Shown: positions 26,366-35,661 of the stretch, piece after piece
Position numbering within the stretch: position 1 is the first letter of the stretch
Layout of the letters: each line of letters begins with the position of its first letter
Origin: Alphaproteobacteria bacterium
Lineage (GTDB): Bacteria > Pseudomonadota > Alphaproteobacteria > UBA9219 > RFNS01
Length of the DNA stretch: 64,000 nt
Assembly (NCBI GenBank): GCA_016124955.1
Contig: WGMR01000009.1
Location: 1-64,000, forward strand
Direction: 5' to 3'
Position numbers and translations under genes: made by a program
Notes under the pieces: generated by a model
Seen by the model: the letters and a program-made list of their open reading frames with translations, nothing else
Told to the model about the DNA's origin: nothing
Database searches by the model: none

Positions 26366-27031
26366 TCATTCAAGGCTGTGGCGCAAGGCCGCCGCCGCCG
26401 CCCACGGGGCGGCCACCAGCGCCGCTACCGTCATTGCCGCCAGCAAGAACAAGGGCGTTACAAAATTGCCGCCGGTTTGCGCGGCATCGAGCGTGGCGAC
26501 ACCGAAAATTACGCCGGGGATCATAAGCGGCACCAGCAGAAGCGCGACCAGCGCGATCCCGCGCGGCAGGCCAAGGGTGAGCGCCACGGCGCAGCCGCCC
26601 AGAAGCGTGAGCAGCAGGGCGCCGAGCGCGGCGCTGAGCATCAGCAGCGGCAAAAGCGCGAAGGATATATGCAGCAAAACCGCCGCCAGCGGCATCAGCG
26701 CCAGCAGCGGCAGCCCCGCCACCAGCCAGTGCGCAAGGAATTTGAGCGTCAGCAGCCACGGCAGCGGCAGCGGCGAAAGCGCGAGCAGATCGGCGGTGCC
26801 GTCAGCGCCGTCTTCCGCCAGCAAACGTTCAAGCCCCATCAGCCCGGCAAATATCACAGCGAGCCAAACCATGCCCGGCGCGATGCGGGTAAGAATTTCC
26901 GGCTCCGGCCCCAGCGTGAAGGGCGCGAGCAGGATAACGAGGAAGAAAAACAGCACGCCGGTGATAAACGCAGCCGGGTTGCGCCACGCCGCGCGCAGCT
27001 CGGTCAAGACAATGGTGCCCGCCCCGTTCAT
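26366..27031 (-). CDS. ccmB: Haem exporter membrane subunit CcmB
   Basis: This is the ABC-type membrane partner of CcmA that drives release of haem-loaded CcmE. The 221-aa product has six helices and the family start (ELRAAWRNPAAFITGVLFFFLV), with GLERLLAEDGADGTADLLALSPLPL. The start at 27031 is chosen because ATGA overlaps the ccmA stop; the longer frame has an unrelated basic N terminus. Confidence 0.93.
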   Translation of the reverse strand: MNGAGTIVLTELRAAWRNPAAFITGVLFFFLVILLAPFTLGPEPEILTRIAPGMVWLAVIFAGLMGLERLLAEDGADGTADLLALSPLPLPWLLTLKFLAHWLVAGLPLLALMPLAAVLLHISFALLPLLMLSAALGALLLTLLGGCAVALTLGLPRGIALVALLLVPLMIPGVIFGVATLDAAQTGGNFVTPLFLLAAMTVAALVAAPWAAAAALRHSLE

Positions 27032-27672
27032 GCCGCGCCGCCGATCGCCGCTTGCGGCCCGCCCAGATTGATGGTGTGCGTGGATTGCCATGGCAGCGCG
27101 CCATGCCCGGCGGCAATGACAATACCGCCCTGCGCGCGGTGCCGTTCGGTCGCCGCTTGCAGCGCGGATATGGCGGCGCCGTCGAGCGCGGAGGCCGGTT
27201 CATCGAGCAGCCAGAGCGGCCGCCGCGCCAGCAATAAACGGGTCAGGGACAGCCGGCGTTTTTGCCCGGCGGAAAGCGTTTTGGCCAGCAGGCCGCCCGC
27301 GCCGTCCAACGCAAAAATTTTTAAAAGCGCATCGCAGCCCGGCGTATCGACCCGCCCGCCCGACAGTGCAGCCCAGTAACGCAGATGTTCGGCGCATGTC
27401 AGCCCCGGCTTCACCGCGCCTTCATGGCCTATGTAATGAAGCCGCGCGCCATGGGCCGGGTTGCCGGGCATCACCGCTTCGCCCTGCCACGCCAGCGCGC
27501 CGCGCAGCGGCGCGAGCAACCCAGCCGCGAGCCGCAGCAAGGAAGATTTGCCCGCGCCGTTCGGCCCCGTCAGCGCAAGCGCATCGCCCGCCGCCAGCGC
27601 AAAGCCGATATCGCGAAACACAAGCCGCGCCCCGCGTCGGCAGGCAAGGCCTGTGGCCGAAAACTGTGTCAT
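27028..27672 (-). CDS. ccmA: Haem exporter ATP-binding protein CcmA
   Basis: This ABC ATPase energises CcmE release. It has Walker A GPNGAGKSS (about 37-45), signature LSAGQKRRLSL, Walker B LWLLDEP and an H-loop (AAGHG). At 214 aa the length is normal. It heads the ccmABC operon, which is divergent from the FzlA-like gene with a 107-nt shared upstream region. Confidence 0.94.
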   Translation of the reverse strand: MTQFSATGLACRRGARLVFRDIGFALAAGDALALTGPNGAGKSSLLRLAAGLLAPLRGALAWQGEAVMPGNPAHGARLHYIGHEGAVKPGLTCAEHLRYWAALSGGRVDTPGCDALLKIFALDGAGGLLAKTLSAGQKRRLSLTRLLLARRPLWLLDEPASALDGAAISALQAATERHRAQGGIVIAAGHGALPWQSTHTINLGGPQAAIGGAA

Positions 27673-27779
27673 GCCGTGAACGCCATAAACCGGATCATGT
27701 TCTTGATGTCGCGCCCGGCGCGGAAAATGTCAAATTGCCGGTTAACCGCCGCGCCGATCCGTGCTAATTGACGGGAAGC

Positions 27780-28460
27780 ATGAAGACCACGCTTTACCAT
27801 CACCCGCTCGACCCCTTTTGCCGCAAGGTTCGGCTTGTCCTGCTCGAAAAGGATGTGCCGCATGAGCTGGTGTTCGAAGAACCGTGGGACAGGCGCGACG
27901 AATTGCTGACGCTCAACCCCGCGGGCGATGTGCCTGTGCTGGTTTTGCACGATCTGGCCGAGCAGCGCGTTTTGGCCGACAGCGTGGCGATTTGCGAATA
28001 TCTCAATGAGACCGTGAGCAAGGTGCCGCTTTTGGGCAAGGACGCGGCTTCGCGCGCCGAGGTGCGGCGGCTGGTTTCGTGGTTCGATCATAAATTCTAT
28101 GCCGAGGTTGCGCTTTATCTTTACGGCGAAAAGGCGCTCAAGCGCCTGATGGGTTCGGGCGAACCCGACAGCCGTGTGATCAGGGCCGGTTACGCCAATA
28201 TCCACCACCACCTCGATTACATCGGCTGGCTGACCGAGCGGCGCAACTGGCTGGCGGGCGACGAGCTTTCGATGGCCGATATCGCCGCCGCCGCGCATCT
28301 TTCGGTTATCGATTACCTTGGCGACGTGCCGTGGCAGGACCATGTCGAGGCGCGCAACTGGTACGCCCGCATCAAATCCCGCCCCACATTCCGCCCGCTG
28401 CTGGGCGACCATGTGCCGGGGCTGCTTCCCGCAAAAAACTACGGCAATTTGGATTTCTGA
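27780..28460 (+). CDS. fzlA: Glutathione S-transferase-fold protein, FzlA-like
   Basis: The 226-aa protein has a thioredoxin-like N-terminal half starting TLYHHPLDPFCRKVRL, then NPAGDVPVL, and an all-helical C-terminal half with MADIAAAAHLSVIDYLGDVPW. The C-terminal LPAKNYGNLDF resembles the tail of alphaproteobacterial FzlA, which binds FtsZ and couples it to septal wall synthesis. GST activity is not implied. The start at 27780 follows GGGA and begins the domain; a TTG at 27768 is in frame. FzlA identity is likely but not certain; a general GST is the alternative. Confidence 0.75.
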   Translation: MKTTLYHHPLDPFCRKVRLVLLEKDVPHELVFEEPWDRRDELLTLNPAGDVPVLVLHDLAEQRVLADSVAICEYLNETVSKVPLLGKDAASRAEVRRLVSWFDHKFYAEVALYLYGEKALKRLMGSGEPDSRVIRAGYANIHHHLDYIGWLTERRNWLAGDELSMADIAAAAHLSVIDYLGDVPWQDHVEARNWYARIKSRPTFRPLLGDHVPGLLPAKNYGNLDF

Positions 28461-28527
28461 CCCCGGTTGTGCCACAATCCGGCGTTATTCCTTCCCGGCC
28501 CCTTTCCGAACTATCCCGAGGATCATC

Positions 28528-29229
28528 ATGAAAACAGCCCTTCTTCCCGCCCTTTTCGTCACCCTGCTTGCCATCAGCCCGGCCGCGCTGGCCGAAGATT
28601 ACAAGCCCGATGATACCGTGACGTTCGATCTGGTCGCCGAAGACTGGGTGACGACGCAAACCGCGCGCGTAAGCGTGACGGTGGATGCCGCGGTTTCCGG
28701 CGAAGCGGCGGGCACCATGCGCGATGCGATGGTGAAGGCGGTATCCGGCCTCGCGAAGGGCGAATGGAAGCTGACGGGTTTTTCGCGCGGGCAGGACAGC
28801 ACCGGGCTTGAGCGCTGGAACGCCACCTATGAAGCGCGTTTGCCCGAAGCCGCGCTCGGCGGTTTGCACGATATCGCGAAAAAGCAAAGCAAGGCGGGCA
28901 TGCAGATCAAGGTTATGGATATCGATTTCAGCCCGACCTTGGCCGAAATGGAAGCGGCGCGCGCCGGCCTGCGCGCGCAGCTTGTGAAACAGGCGGGCGA
29001 ACAGCTTGCGACCATCAATGCCACGCTGCCCGGCCGTAACTATCGTATCGGCGAGATCGGCTTCGGCGGCGCCAGCCCGCCGATGCGGCCGATGATGATG
29101 AAGACCATGCGCGCCGAAATGGCGACGTTTGCCGCCGATACGGGCGGGGCCGAGCCGATGGAACGGGCGCAAAAAGTCACCATGAGCGCGCGGGTGGTTT
29201 ACGCCGCGCTCGCGCCCGCCGCCAAGTAA
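28528..29229 (+). CDS. Periplasmic SIMPL-domain-like protein
   Basis: The 233-aa product has a signal peptide ending ALAED (about residue 22). The mature region fits the SIMPL/DUF541 pattern: an early VTVDA strand, long helices (TMRDAMVKAVSGL, EMEAARAGLRAQLVKQAGEQ) and a C-terminal strand TMSARVVYAAL. Such proteins are exported; their function is poorly known. The start at 28528 follows GAGGATC, and a longer frame would lack a signal peptide. Confidence 0.68.
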   Translation: MKTALLPALFVTLLAISPAALAEDYKPDDTVTFDLVAEDWVTTQTARVSVTVDAAVSGEAAGTMRDAMVKAVSGLAKGEWKLTGFSRGQDSTGLERWNATYEARLPEAALGGLHDIAKKQSKAGMQIKVMDIDFSPTLAEMEAARAGLRAQLVKQAGEQLATINATLPGRNYRIGEIGFGGASPPMRPMMMKTMRAEMATFAADTGGAEPMERAQKVTMSARVVYAALAPAAK

Positions 29230-29238
29230 GACAGGGGC

Positions 29239-29898
29239 GTGCTCACGGGCCCTAGCGTGCCGCCGCAAAGCGGCGGCAAAGCGAAGCAGCTTGTCATTTT
29301 GTTGCACGGCCTTGGCGCTTCGGGCGATGACCTGATCGGGCTTGTGCCGGCCTGGGCGCCGCTTTTGCCGCACGCATTCTTTGCGGCCCCGCACGCGCCC
29401 GCACCGTGCGATATGGCGCCGCCGGGCTATGGCCACAGCTTTCAGTGGTTCACCTTGCGCGAATGGACCCCGGCGCAAATGCTTGCAGGCGCGCGCGACG
29501 CGGCCGAAATTCTGAACGAGTTCATCGACAAGACCATGCAGGCATGCGGCGTGGCGGCGGCGCAAACCGCGCTTGTCGGGTTTTCGCAAGGCACGATGAT
29601 GGCGCTGCATGTCGCGCTGCGCCGCGCTGAACCGCTGGCGGGCGTGCTTGGCTATTCCGGCGCGTTGCTTGGCAGCGAAGTTCTGGCCGCCGAGGTTAAA
29701 AGCAAGCCGCCGGTTTTTCTGGTGCACGGTGCGCTTGATACCGTTGTGCCATATCCCGCTATGAGTTATGCGAGCGCGCATTTGCGCCAAGCGGGTATCG
29801 ATGTGCAAAATCTGACATGCCCGATGCTCGGTCACGGGATTGACGATGCGGGGATCAAGGCGGGCGGCGACTTCCTGAAAAAGGTATTGGGCGGCTGA
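29239..29898 (+). CDS. Phospholipase/carboxylesterase family alpha/beta hydrolase
   Basis: This cytosolic serine esterase of the YpfH/acyl-protein-thioesterase-like family has 219 aa. It shows HGLGASGDDLIGL near the N terminus, the nucleophile elbow GFSQG (about residues 113-117), the Asp in HGALDTVVPY and the His in GHGIDDAG, so the triad is complete. The GTG start at 29239 is preceded by AGGGG. It lies 9 nt after the SIMPL gene, so the two are probably one transcript. Confidence 0.88.
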   Translation: MLTGPSVPPQSGGKAKQLVILLHGLGASGDDLIGLVPAWAPLLPHAFFAAPHAPAPCDMAPPGYGHSFQWFTLREWTPAQMLAGARDAAEILNEFIDKTMQACGVAAAQTALVGFSQGTMMALHVALRRAEPLAGVLGYSGALLGSEVLAAEVKSKPPVFLVHGALDTVVPYPAMSYASAHLRQAGIDVQNLTCPMLGHGIDDAGIKAGGDFLKKVLGG

Positions 29899-30007
29899 AC
29901 GCGCGGACGCGGCCTTGTGCGCGCCGCCGCGGCAAATTCCTTTTCCGCCAAATGCTTGCCTGTTCGTTGCTGCACCGCAACGAAAAGCATTAACGCCGCA
30001 ACGCGGC

Positions 30008-30036
30008 TTGCATCATTCGTTAAGTTTCTTTAGATA
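30008..30036 (+). promoter_or_regulatory. Candidate sigma-70 promoter of the HNH gene
   Basis: A -35 box TTGCAT (30008-30013) and a -10 box TAGATA (30031-30036) are separated by 17 nt. It lies in the 216-nt AT-richer gap after the esterase gene and 78 nt before the chosen HNH start. Confidence 0.42.
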
Positions 30037-30114
30037 AAATAAGAACGTTGATTCCGTGCCGGCATGGTGGCGCTTGCCGGTCCGCTTAGCATCCAAGCGA
30101 AAGCGAGGTCACCA

Positions 30115-30672
30115 GTGTCGTTTGAAGCCTGCCCGGCGCTTGTTTTAAATGCGGATTACCGTCCGCTTAGCTATTTTCCCCTGTCGTTATGGTCGTGGCA
30201 GGATGCGGTGAAGGCCGTTTTCCTCGATCGCGTCAGCATCCTTTCCGAATATGACCGCACCGTGCATTCGCCCAGCTTCGAGATGAAGTTGCCGAGCGTG
30301 ATCGCGCTCAAGGAATATATCCCCTCCATGCGTTATCCCGCCTTTACGCGGTTCAACGTGTTTTTGCGCGACAGTTTTTCATGCCAGTATTGCGGCGAGC
30401 GGCACAACACGCATGACCTGACCTTCGACCATGTGATCCCCAAGATGCGCGGCGGCCGCACGACATGGAACAATGTTGTAACCGCGTGCAGCGCGTGTAA
30501 CCTGCGCAAGGGCTCGCAATTGCCGCGCCAGTGCAACATGCATCCGCGCCACGATCCGTGGCGGCCGACCAGCATGGAATTGCAGGAAAACGGCCGCGCC
30601 TTCCCGCCCAACTTTTTGCACCAGAGCTGGCGGGATTATCTGTACTGGGATACCGAACTGGACCCGGTTTAA
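30115..30672 (+). CDS. HNH endonuclease
   Basis: The 185-aa product has a Cys-x-x-Cys zinc knuckle (CQYCGERH), the HNH core DLTFDHVIPKMRGG with NNVVTACSACN, and the alphaproteobacterial N terminus ALVLNADYRPLSYFPLSLW. GTG 30115 is chosen because GAGGT is 5-6 nt upstream and the conserved domain begins at once; ATG 30064 would add 17 weakly conserved residues. It is common and chromosomal in this class, and is not itself evidence of a mobile element, though the RM island starts just after it. Confidence 0.85.
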   Translation: MSFEACPALVLNADYRPLSYFPLSLWSWQDAVKAVFLDRVSILSEYDRTVHSPSFEMKLPSVIALKEYIPSMRYPAFTRFNVFLRDSFSCQYCGERHNTHDLTFDHVIPKMRGGRTTWNNVVTACSACNLRKGSQLPRQCNMHPRHDPWRPTSMELQENGRAFPPNFLHQSWRDYLYWDTELDPV

Positions 30673-30829
30673 TTTATTGATCCACAGTTTATAAATATTT
30701 GCAGAAACAATTTTTGTTTGCCTAAACACACTGAGACAGGTTACTATGTTGCCGAAATGTTCTCCTTTCTGGTTCCAAAATTAACGTTCCCAGTTTTATT
30801 AAATCTGTCTGCCAACCAGAGGCTAAAAT

Positions 30830-31705
30830 ATGCGGCACGCATCAACACTGCTTGGGGAATTTCTGGGTGATTTGAACATGTATTCCGCCCAAAAATCACC
30901 GATCACCTCGTGCAATGATCTGGATTTTGTAAACAGTGTATTTGAAGGTGATTGCTTGGATGTCATGAGGCGTATTCCTGATCATGTGATTGATATGATT
31001 TTATGCGATCTTCCCTATGGGACGACACAAAATGCGTGGGATTCCATCATAGATCTTGGTAATTTGTGGAGTCATTACAGGCGCATTCTAAAGCCAAATG
31101 GCGTTGTTGTTCTGACGGCGCAGGGAATGTTTACCGCAAAACTTATTTTATCAAACGAAACATGGTTCAAATACAAAATTGTTTGGGAAAAATCCAAATC
31201 TACGAACTTTCTCAATGCCAGGAAACAACCACTGCGGAAACATGAAGATGTCTGTGTGTTTTATAACAGTCAACCAACTTATAATCCGCAAATGCGAAAT
31301 GGAACGCCGTATGATAAAGGCGTTAGGAAAAATCAACTGTCCGGAAGCTATGGCGATTTTTTGCCTTGCCATGTGAAAAGTGATGGCGCACGCTACCCGG
31401 TGGACATTGTATATTTTAAGACAGCCGAGAGTGAACCCGAGAGAGAAGTTTGGCACCCAACACAAAAACCAGTCGACTTGGGAAGATATCTTATAAGAAC
31501 GTTTACAAATCCGGGTGATGTTGTTCTGGATAATGCATGCGGCAGCGGTAGTTTTCTAGTTGCCGCGCATCTGGAGGGCCGTCATTACTGCGGCATTGAA
31601 AAAAATCAGGAAACACATCTTTTTAAAAACAGGAAAATTGATTACATCAAGGTTATTGAACGTCGCTTACGTGCCCATGAGGCAGTGCCAACCTTGATAC
31701 GCTGA
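30830..31705 (+). CDS. Site-specific DNA methyltransferase (beta-class, N6-A or N4-C)
   Basis: The 291-aa protein has motif IV CDLPYG (about residue 62) before motif I NACGSGSF (about residue 237), the beta-class order. VWHPTQKP precedes motif I as in Dam-like and CcrM-like enzymes. It should methylate adenine, or N4-cytosine, in a specific site. The start at 30830 has AGAGG upstream; ATG 30878 is possible. Base composition is much lower in GC than the flanks. The stop overlaps the start of the next gene by 1 nt, so it forms a two-gene RM unit. Confidence 0.87.
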   Translation: MRHASTLLGEFLGDLNMYSAQKSPITSCNDLDFVNSVFEGDCLDVMRRIPDHVIDMILCDLPYGTTQNAWDSIIDLGNLWSHYRRILKPNGVVVLTAQGMFTAKLILSNETWFKYKIVWEKSKSTNFLNARKQPLRKHEDVCVFYNSQPTYNPQMRNGTPYDKGVRKNQLSGSYGDFLPCHVKSDGARYPVDIVYFKTAESEPEREVWHPTQKPVDLGRYLIRTFTNPGDVVLDNACGSGSFLVAAHLEGRHYCGIEKNQETHLFKNRKIDYIKVIERRLRAHEAVPTLIR

Positions 31706-34461
31706 TGCCTAGCGTGCATTACAACGAACGCGCATGGGGTATTGAACTTATCAGCCGTATAAATGCTTATTGTACAAACAGAACAAAGCCAATAATTGCT
31801 GCAGGCGGTGAGCATACGCTTAGGGGAAGCAATGGGAGTTTGTTTCCGGACGTACTTTTGTTTGGAGATGAACAAGGCGTGCGTGTACGGCATGGATGGG
31901 AGCTCAAATTTCCTGATACTCCGGTTTCTGACCCTGATTTTTACAGCAACGCAGAGAAGAAAGCCAACCGTCTTCAGGTTAACAGCTTTCTTTTGTGGAA
32001 TGTGAATGAAGCCGTTCTTTACATCAAGGGTGTAAATGGGGTTTTTCTGGAACGCAAAAGGTGGGGACCATTAGGTGTTACCGAACGAGAGATGGTCAGA
32101 GAAAGCATGCCGCTTTGGGAGGCTCTTCTTGGAGAGATTTTGGACGACCTCAATAACTTTTTCATGAACGGTGAGTTGAAGTCGTCAGCTTTGCACGAAA
32201 TTATTGATGACGGGTTCATGGCAGGATTTATTGACGAATTTAAAGGTGTGGCTGCGGGTTCTATAAAAAATATGGCCAACACATCCGCTTTTATAGAAGC
32301 GGAAATACAGCGGTGGTGGAATCTCAATGCATCGGAGTACGGCAAAAAACCAGGTGGCAATGTTGAGTACAATATTATTGCCATGGTCGCTTTGACTGGG
32401 TGGCTTAACAGGTTTCTATTCTGCCAATATTTAAAAAGTTTTCATCAAGTTGCTGTTGTTGTAGAGACGGTATCTTTAGGATGCAGTTTGACAGAAGCAG
32501 CAAGAATTTTCCAAAATATTTCTGTACAATGTGACTTCTTACAGATTCTCTTTCCGACCATAGCAAGTGAACATATCGGAGAAGAGGCATGGCAGGGCTT
32601 GTGTCAAGTTAACGACCTTTTGACCGAAGCGGGCCGTGTTTCCGTTTCGCAGGAGGTTTTGCAGAGGGTCATGGAGAACGCTTTGCAACTTTCCCGCCGC
32701 AAAGCGGCAGGCCAATATGCAACACCCAATGCACTTGCGTGTTTTCTAGTTGGGCTGGCTGTGGAGAACCGCATCGGACACGTCATGGACCCTTGCTGTG
32801 GAACCGGTACAATAGTGCGCGCTGCTTACGAACTGAAACGCAGCCGTAACCAGACCGTTGAGGGCGCCCTTTCGACACTTTGGGCTTCGGATAAATTCCA
32901 ATTCCCTTTGTCATTATGCACCATGGCACTTGCAGATCCTCAGGCTATGGGCAGTGTTGTGCAAATATTCTGCAGCGATGTGTTTGATTTACGAGAAAAC
33001 AATGCCGTTGTTCTCGCAGATCCCAATACAGGTAATAAGATTTCTCGTATGCTTCCTTTAATGTCTAGCATTGTTTCCAACCTGCCATTCGTAAGATTTG
33101 AGAGCATTGAACATGATGATCAAGGAATAAGATTATTTTTACAGTCCATAGAAGAAGAGGATCAAATATCCAAAAAATCCGACTTGTTTGCTTATATTAT
33201 TGTTTATTTAGAAAAATTGCTGCAACCGCAAGGCAGGGCTGGTGTCATTGTTTCGAACGCATGGCTGGGTACGGAGTGGGGAAAGAAGTTGCGTGCCGTG
33301 ATGGCGCAACGTTTCTGTATAAGAACTGTCGTTATATCTGGTGCCGGGAGGTGGTTTGAAAATGCTGAGGTTGTTACAACATTGCTTGTGCTCGAGAAAA
33401 AATCTGAACATACAAGGCAGGAGCCAGTAAAATTTGTAACAACCCTTAAACCGTTATCGGATTGGAATGTGGACAAAACGAACGCAATGATTGCCGATGT
33501 ACTTGCATCTACAGGTGATCATGTCAGTGATCTTTTGCGCATTAACACTTACTCTGATGAAGAGCTGGCAGAAATCGAACAGGTATGTGCTAGCTGGGCA
33601 TGTTTCTTTTCTGATGTTCGCTGGATTCTGGATATTAGAACCAGTTTGACCAAGGTTTCCAGTCTGTTCCAGATAGCACGCGGACAACGGAGAGGCTGGA
33701 ATAACCTGTTCTACCCTCAGCAGGGTCACGGGATTGAATCTGACTACATTGTGTCGGTTCTTAGAACCATGGCTGATGTTCATACTTACATGGCAAGATC
33801 TGATGTAGAGGCGTTCTGTTGTTCAGAAAGTATTGAGGATCTGGAAAGGCTCGGACATCATGGGGCCGTCCGTTGGATAAGAAGTTTTGAGGGAGCCTAT
33901 AATAATAGTGGCCAGCCGCTAACGGAAGTTCTGGCCAGTCCGGGGTGCTATTGGTATGAAATGGCGCCAAACACGTTGGCGGATATAGTGTTGGGCATGA
34001 ATCCAGAAGATCGTCTGTTTGCAGCCATGATGAGTCGACAGGGTTTTGTTGATCAACGACTTATCAGAATGACAAAGCTTTCCAGTCATCTTGATGTAGC
34101 GTTGGCGCATGCACTTCTTAATACTACGTTGGGCATGTTCTTTATAGAAGCGGCTGGCTTTGGCAGGGCTCTTGGTGCTTTAGATTTGCAACCAACAAAG
34201 CTTAGAAGTGTATTTTACATGCTTAATCCGGCTCTATTAGCAGAACAACAACGCAGTGATATAAAAGAAGCATTTGATGTAATAAAAAACAGAGATGTTT
34301 TACATGTAAGGGATGAGCTACATATGGAAGACCGGAGAAACTTGGACCGAACAGTCTTGGAAGCTTATGGACTAGAGAATTACGAGGGCAAGATTACGCG
34401 CTCATTGTTGGAGCTGTATAGAATAAGAAAGGCCGTGAAAGAGAACGCAACAGACAATTAG
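31705..34461 (+). CDS. Fused restriction nuclease / N6-adenine methyltransferase (type IIG-like)
   Basis: The 918-aa single-chain enzyme has an N-terminal PD-(D/E)XK nuclease (E14, P48-D49, E66-L-K68) and a central helical region. A gamma-like N6 methyltransferase follows, with QYATP (motif X), DPCCGTG at 362-368 (motif I) and NLPF at 459-462 (motif IV, in place of NPPY/F). A C-terminal target-recognition-like region follows (about 620-918). The layout matches type IIG or BREX/PglX-like enzymes; no PglW/Z or BrxC genes are nearby, so type IIG is preferred. It is AT-rich. The stop overlaps the coq7 stop. Confidence 0.8.
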   Translation: MPSVHYNERAWGIELISRINAYCTNRTKPIIAAGGEHTLRGSNGSLFPDVLLFGDEQGVRVRHGWELKFPDTPVSDPDFYSNAEKKANRLQVNSFLLWNVNEAVLYIKGVNGVFLERKRWGPLGVTEREMVRESMPLWEALLGEILDDLNNFFMNGELKSSALHEIIDDGFMAGFIDEFKGVAAGSIKNMANTSAFIEAEIQRWWNLNASEYGKKPGGNVEYNIIAMVALTGWLNRFLFCQYLKSFHQVAVVVETVSLGCSLTEAARIFQNISVQCDFLQILFPTIASEHIGEEAWQGLCQVNDLLTEAGRVSVSQEVLQRVMENALQLSRRKAAGQYATPNALACFLVGLAVENRIGHVMDPCCGTGTIVRAAYELKRSRNQTVEGALSTLWASDKFQFPLSLCTMALADPQAMGSVVQIFCSDVFDLRENNAVVLADPNTGNKISRMLPLMSSIVSNLPFVRFESIEHDDQGIRLFLQSIEEEDQISKKSDLFAYIIVYLEKLLQPQGRAGVIVSNAWLGTEWGKKLRAVMAQRFCIRTVVISGAGRWFENAEVVTTLLVLEKKSEHTRQEPVKFVTTLKPLSDWNVDKTNAMIADVLASTGDHVSDLLRINTYSDEELAEIEQVCASWACFFSDVRWILDIRTSLTKVSSLFQIARGQRRGWNNLFYPQQGHGIESDYIVSVLRTMADVHTYMARSDVEAFCCSESIEDLERLGHHGAVRWIRSFEGAYNNSGQPLTEVLASPGCYWYEMAPNTLADIVLGMNPEDRLFAAMMSRQGFVDQRLIRMTKLSSHLDVALAHALLNTTLGMFFIEAAGFGRALGALDLQPTKLRSVFYMLNPALLAEQQRSDIKEAFDVIKNRDVLHVRDELHMEDRRNLDRTVLEAYGLENYEGKITRSLLELYRIRKAVKENATDN

Positions 34462-35033
34462 ATATGCTCCGAAAGCCAGATCGCGGTTTTTGCGCCGCGG
34501 CGTATCAGGGCGCGCAGCCCGCGGTAATAGGGAAGTTTTTCGGCATCGTGGTCGAGGCCGATATTTTTATGCTCGATCTCCTCGGCGCGGAATTTGGCGA
34601 TAAGGCCCGCGAGTTCGGGATCGTCCTTGCCCAGTTTGCGCAATTGCTTCGCGTAATGCTCATCGATCACTTCCTCGACCGCGACGGTGCAGGCCATCGC
34701 CGCTTTTTCCCCGAGCGCGGCCGTACCGGCGCCGAGCGCGAAACCGAGCACGCGCCAGAGCGGGTGCAGCGCGGTGGGCCGCGCCGCGCGCTCCACCAGT
34801 AACCGCGAGAAAGCCTGCAGGTGCGCCTCCTCCTGCTCCGCCATATGGCGGAGCACCGGGCCGGCTTTGCTTTTGCCCAGCACCGCGATTTGACCGGCAT
34901 AGATGCGCTGCGCGCCGAATTCCCCCGCATGATCGACGCGGATCATGCGCGCGATTTCATCGTGCAAAGCCCGCCCGCCCGGCAGGTGTGGCGCAGCCGC
35001 TTTTTTTTGTGGCTTCTTGTTTGCGCGCGGCAT
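34458..35033 (-). CDS. coq7: Demethoxyubiquinone hydroxylase
   Basis: Coq7 is a di-iron monooxygenase of ubiquinone synthesis at the inner membrane. The 191-aa product has the ligand motifs RVDHAGEFGAQRIY (ExxH region), MAEQEEAHL, AVEEVIDEHY and EEIEHKNIG. The start at 35033 follows the conserved MPRANKK-type basic N terminus, and the longer frame is unrelated. dsbB lies 10 nt upstream. The stop codon overlaps the island methyltransferase stop, so insertion left almost no spacer. Confidence 0.93.
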   Translation of the reverse strand: MPRANKKPQKKAAAPHLPGGRALHDEIARMIRVDHAGEFGAQRIYAGQIAVLGKSKAGPVLRHMAEQEEAHLQAFSRLLVERAARPTALHPLWRVLGFALGAGTAALGEKAAMACTVAVEEVIDEHYAKQLRKLGKDDPELAGLIAKFRAEEIEHKNIGLDHDAEKLPYYRGLRALIRRGAKTAIWLSEHI

Positions 35034-35043
35034 GAGCGGGTTC

Positions 35044-35580
35044 CTATTTGAATTTTTCGCGCCGCGCGCGCCGCGCGGCAAGCACCGCGAGGGTGGAAAG
35101 TGCAAGCGAGAAAGGCATGTTCCAGTTGGCCATGGAAAAACCAAGGAAGGTCCAGCTGATTTCGTCGCAGCGCGCCGTGATGCGCGCGAGCAACTGTTCG
35201 CGCAGCGCCGCCGCATCGGCCGCGCCCGCGTGATCAATCGTGCAGCCCGCCGTGCCCGCCCACCAGTGCTGTTCGACCCCGGTGTGGAAAAAGGCCAGCG
35301 CCGCCGCGGCAAGCAAGGCCAGCGCCGCAACGCCAAGCAGAAGCACGCGCGCCCGGCGCCTTACCGTATGTCCGCCGATCTGCAGCACAAGCCCCGCGAG
35401 CGACAGCGCGAAGGCCAGCGCCAGCGGCCAGCGCTGCAAGATGCAAAGCACGCAGGGTTCGGCCCCGAAGGCATATTGGGATACAAGCGCGGTCGCCAGC
35501 GCACCGCCGCAGGCAAGCGCAAGCACGGCCAGCACGCGCGGCCATGCGGTGAAGTAATTGAGGATCAGCGTCAGCCACAT
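35044..35580 (-). CDS. dsbB: Disulfide bond formation protein B
   Basis: DsbB reoxidises DsbA using quinone. The 178-aa product has four membrane helices, the first redox pair CVLC at 43-46 followed by QRWPLALAF, and the second periplasmic pair (AGCTIDHAG and ARCDEISW). It is co-oriented with coq7, linking quinone synthesis and periplasmic oxidation, a common alphaproteobacterial arrangement. Confidence 0.93.
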   Translation of the reverse strand: MWLTLILNYFTAWPRVLAVLALACGGALATALVSQYAFGAEPCVLCILQRWPLALAFALSLAGLVLQIGGHTVRRRARVLLLGVAALALLAAAALAFFHTGVEQHWWAGTAGCTIDHAGAADAAALREQLLARITARCDEISWTFLGFSMANWNMPFSLALSTLAVLAARRARREKFK

Positions 35581-35661
35581 GGGACAACAGTATAGAAAGG
35601 CCCGGGCGGCATGGCTAGCCGCGCCGCCCCGGCTGTTGGAAGACCGGCGCTTGCGCCCGCC

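Noticed and set aside
26099-27379. 426-codon plus-strand frame across ccmC, ccmB and ccmA
   Set aside because: It is Arg/Gln-rich and lies opposite three well-supported ccm genes.
31705-34461. BREX methyltransferase PglX
   Set aside because: The N-terminal PD-(D/E)XK nuclease and the lack of BrxA, BrxB, BrxC or PglZ genes next to it favour a type IIG-like enzyme.
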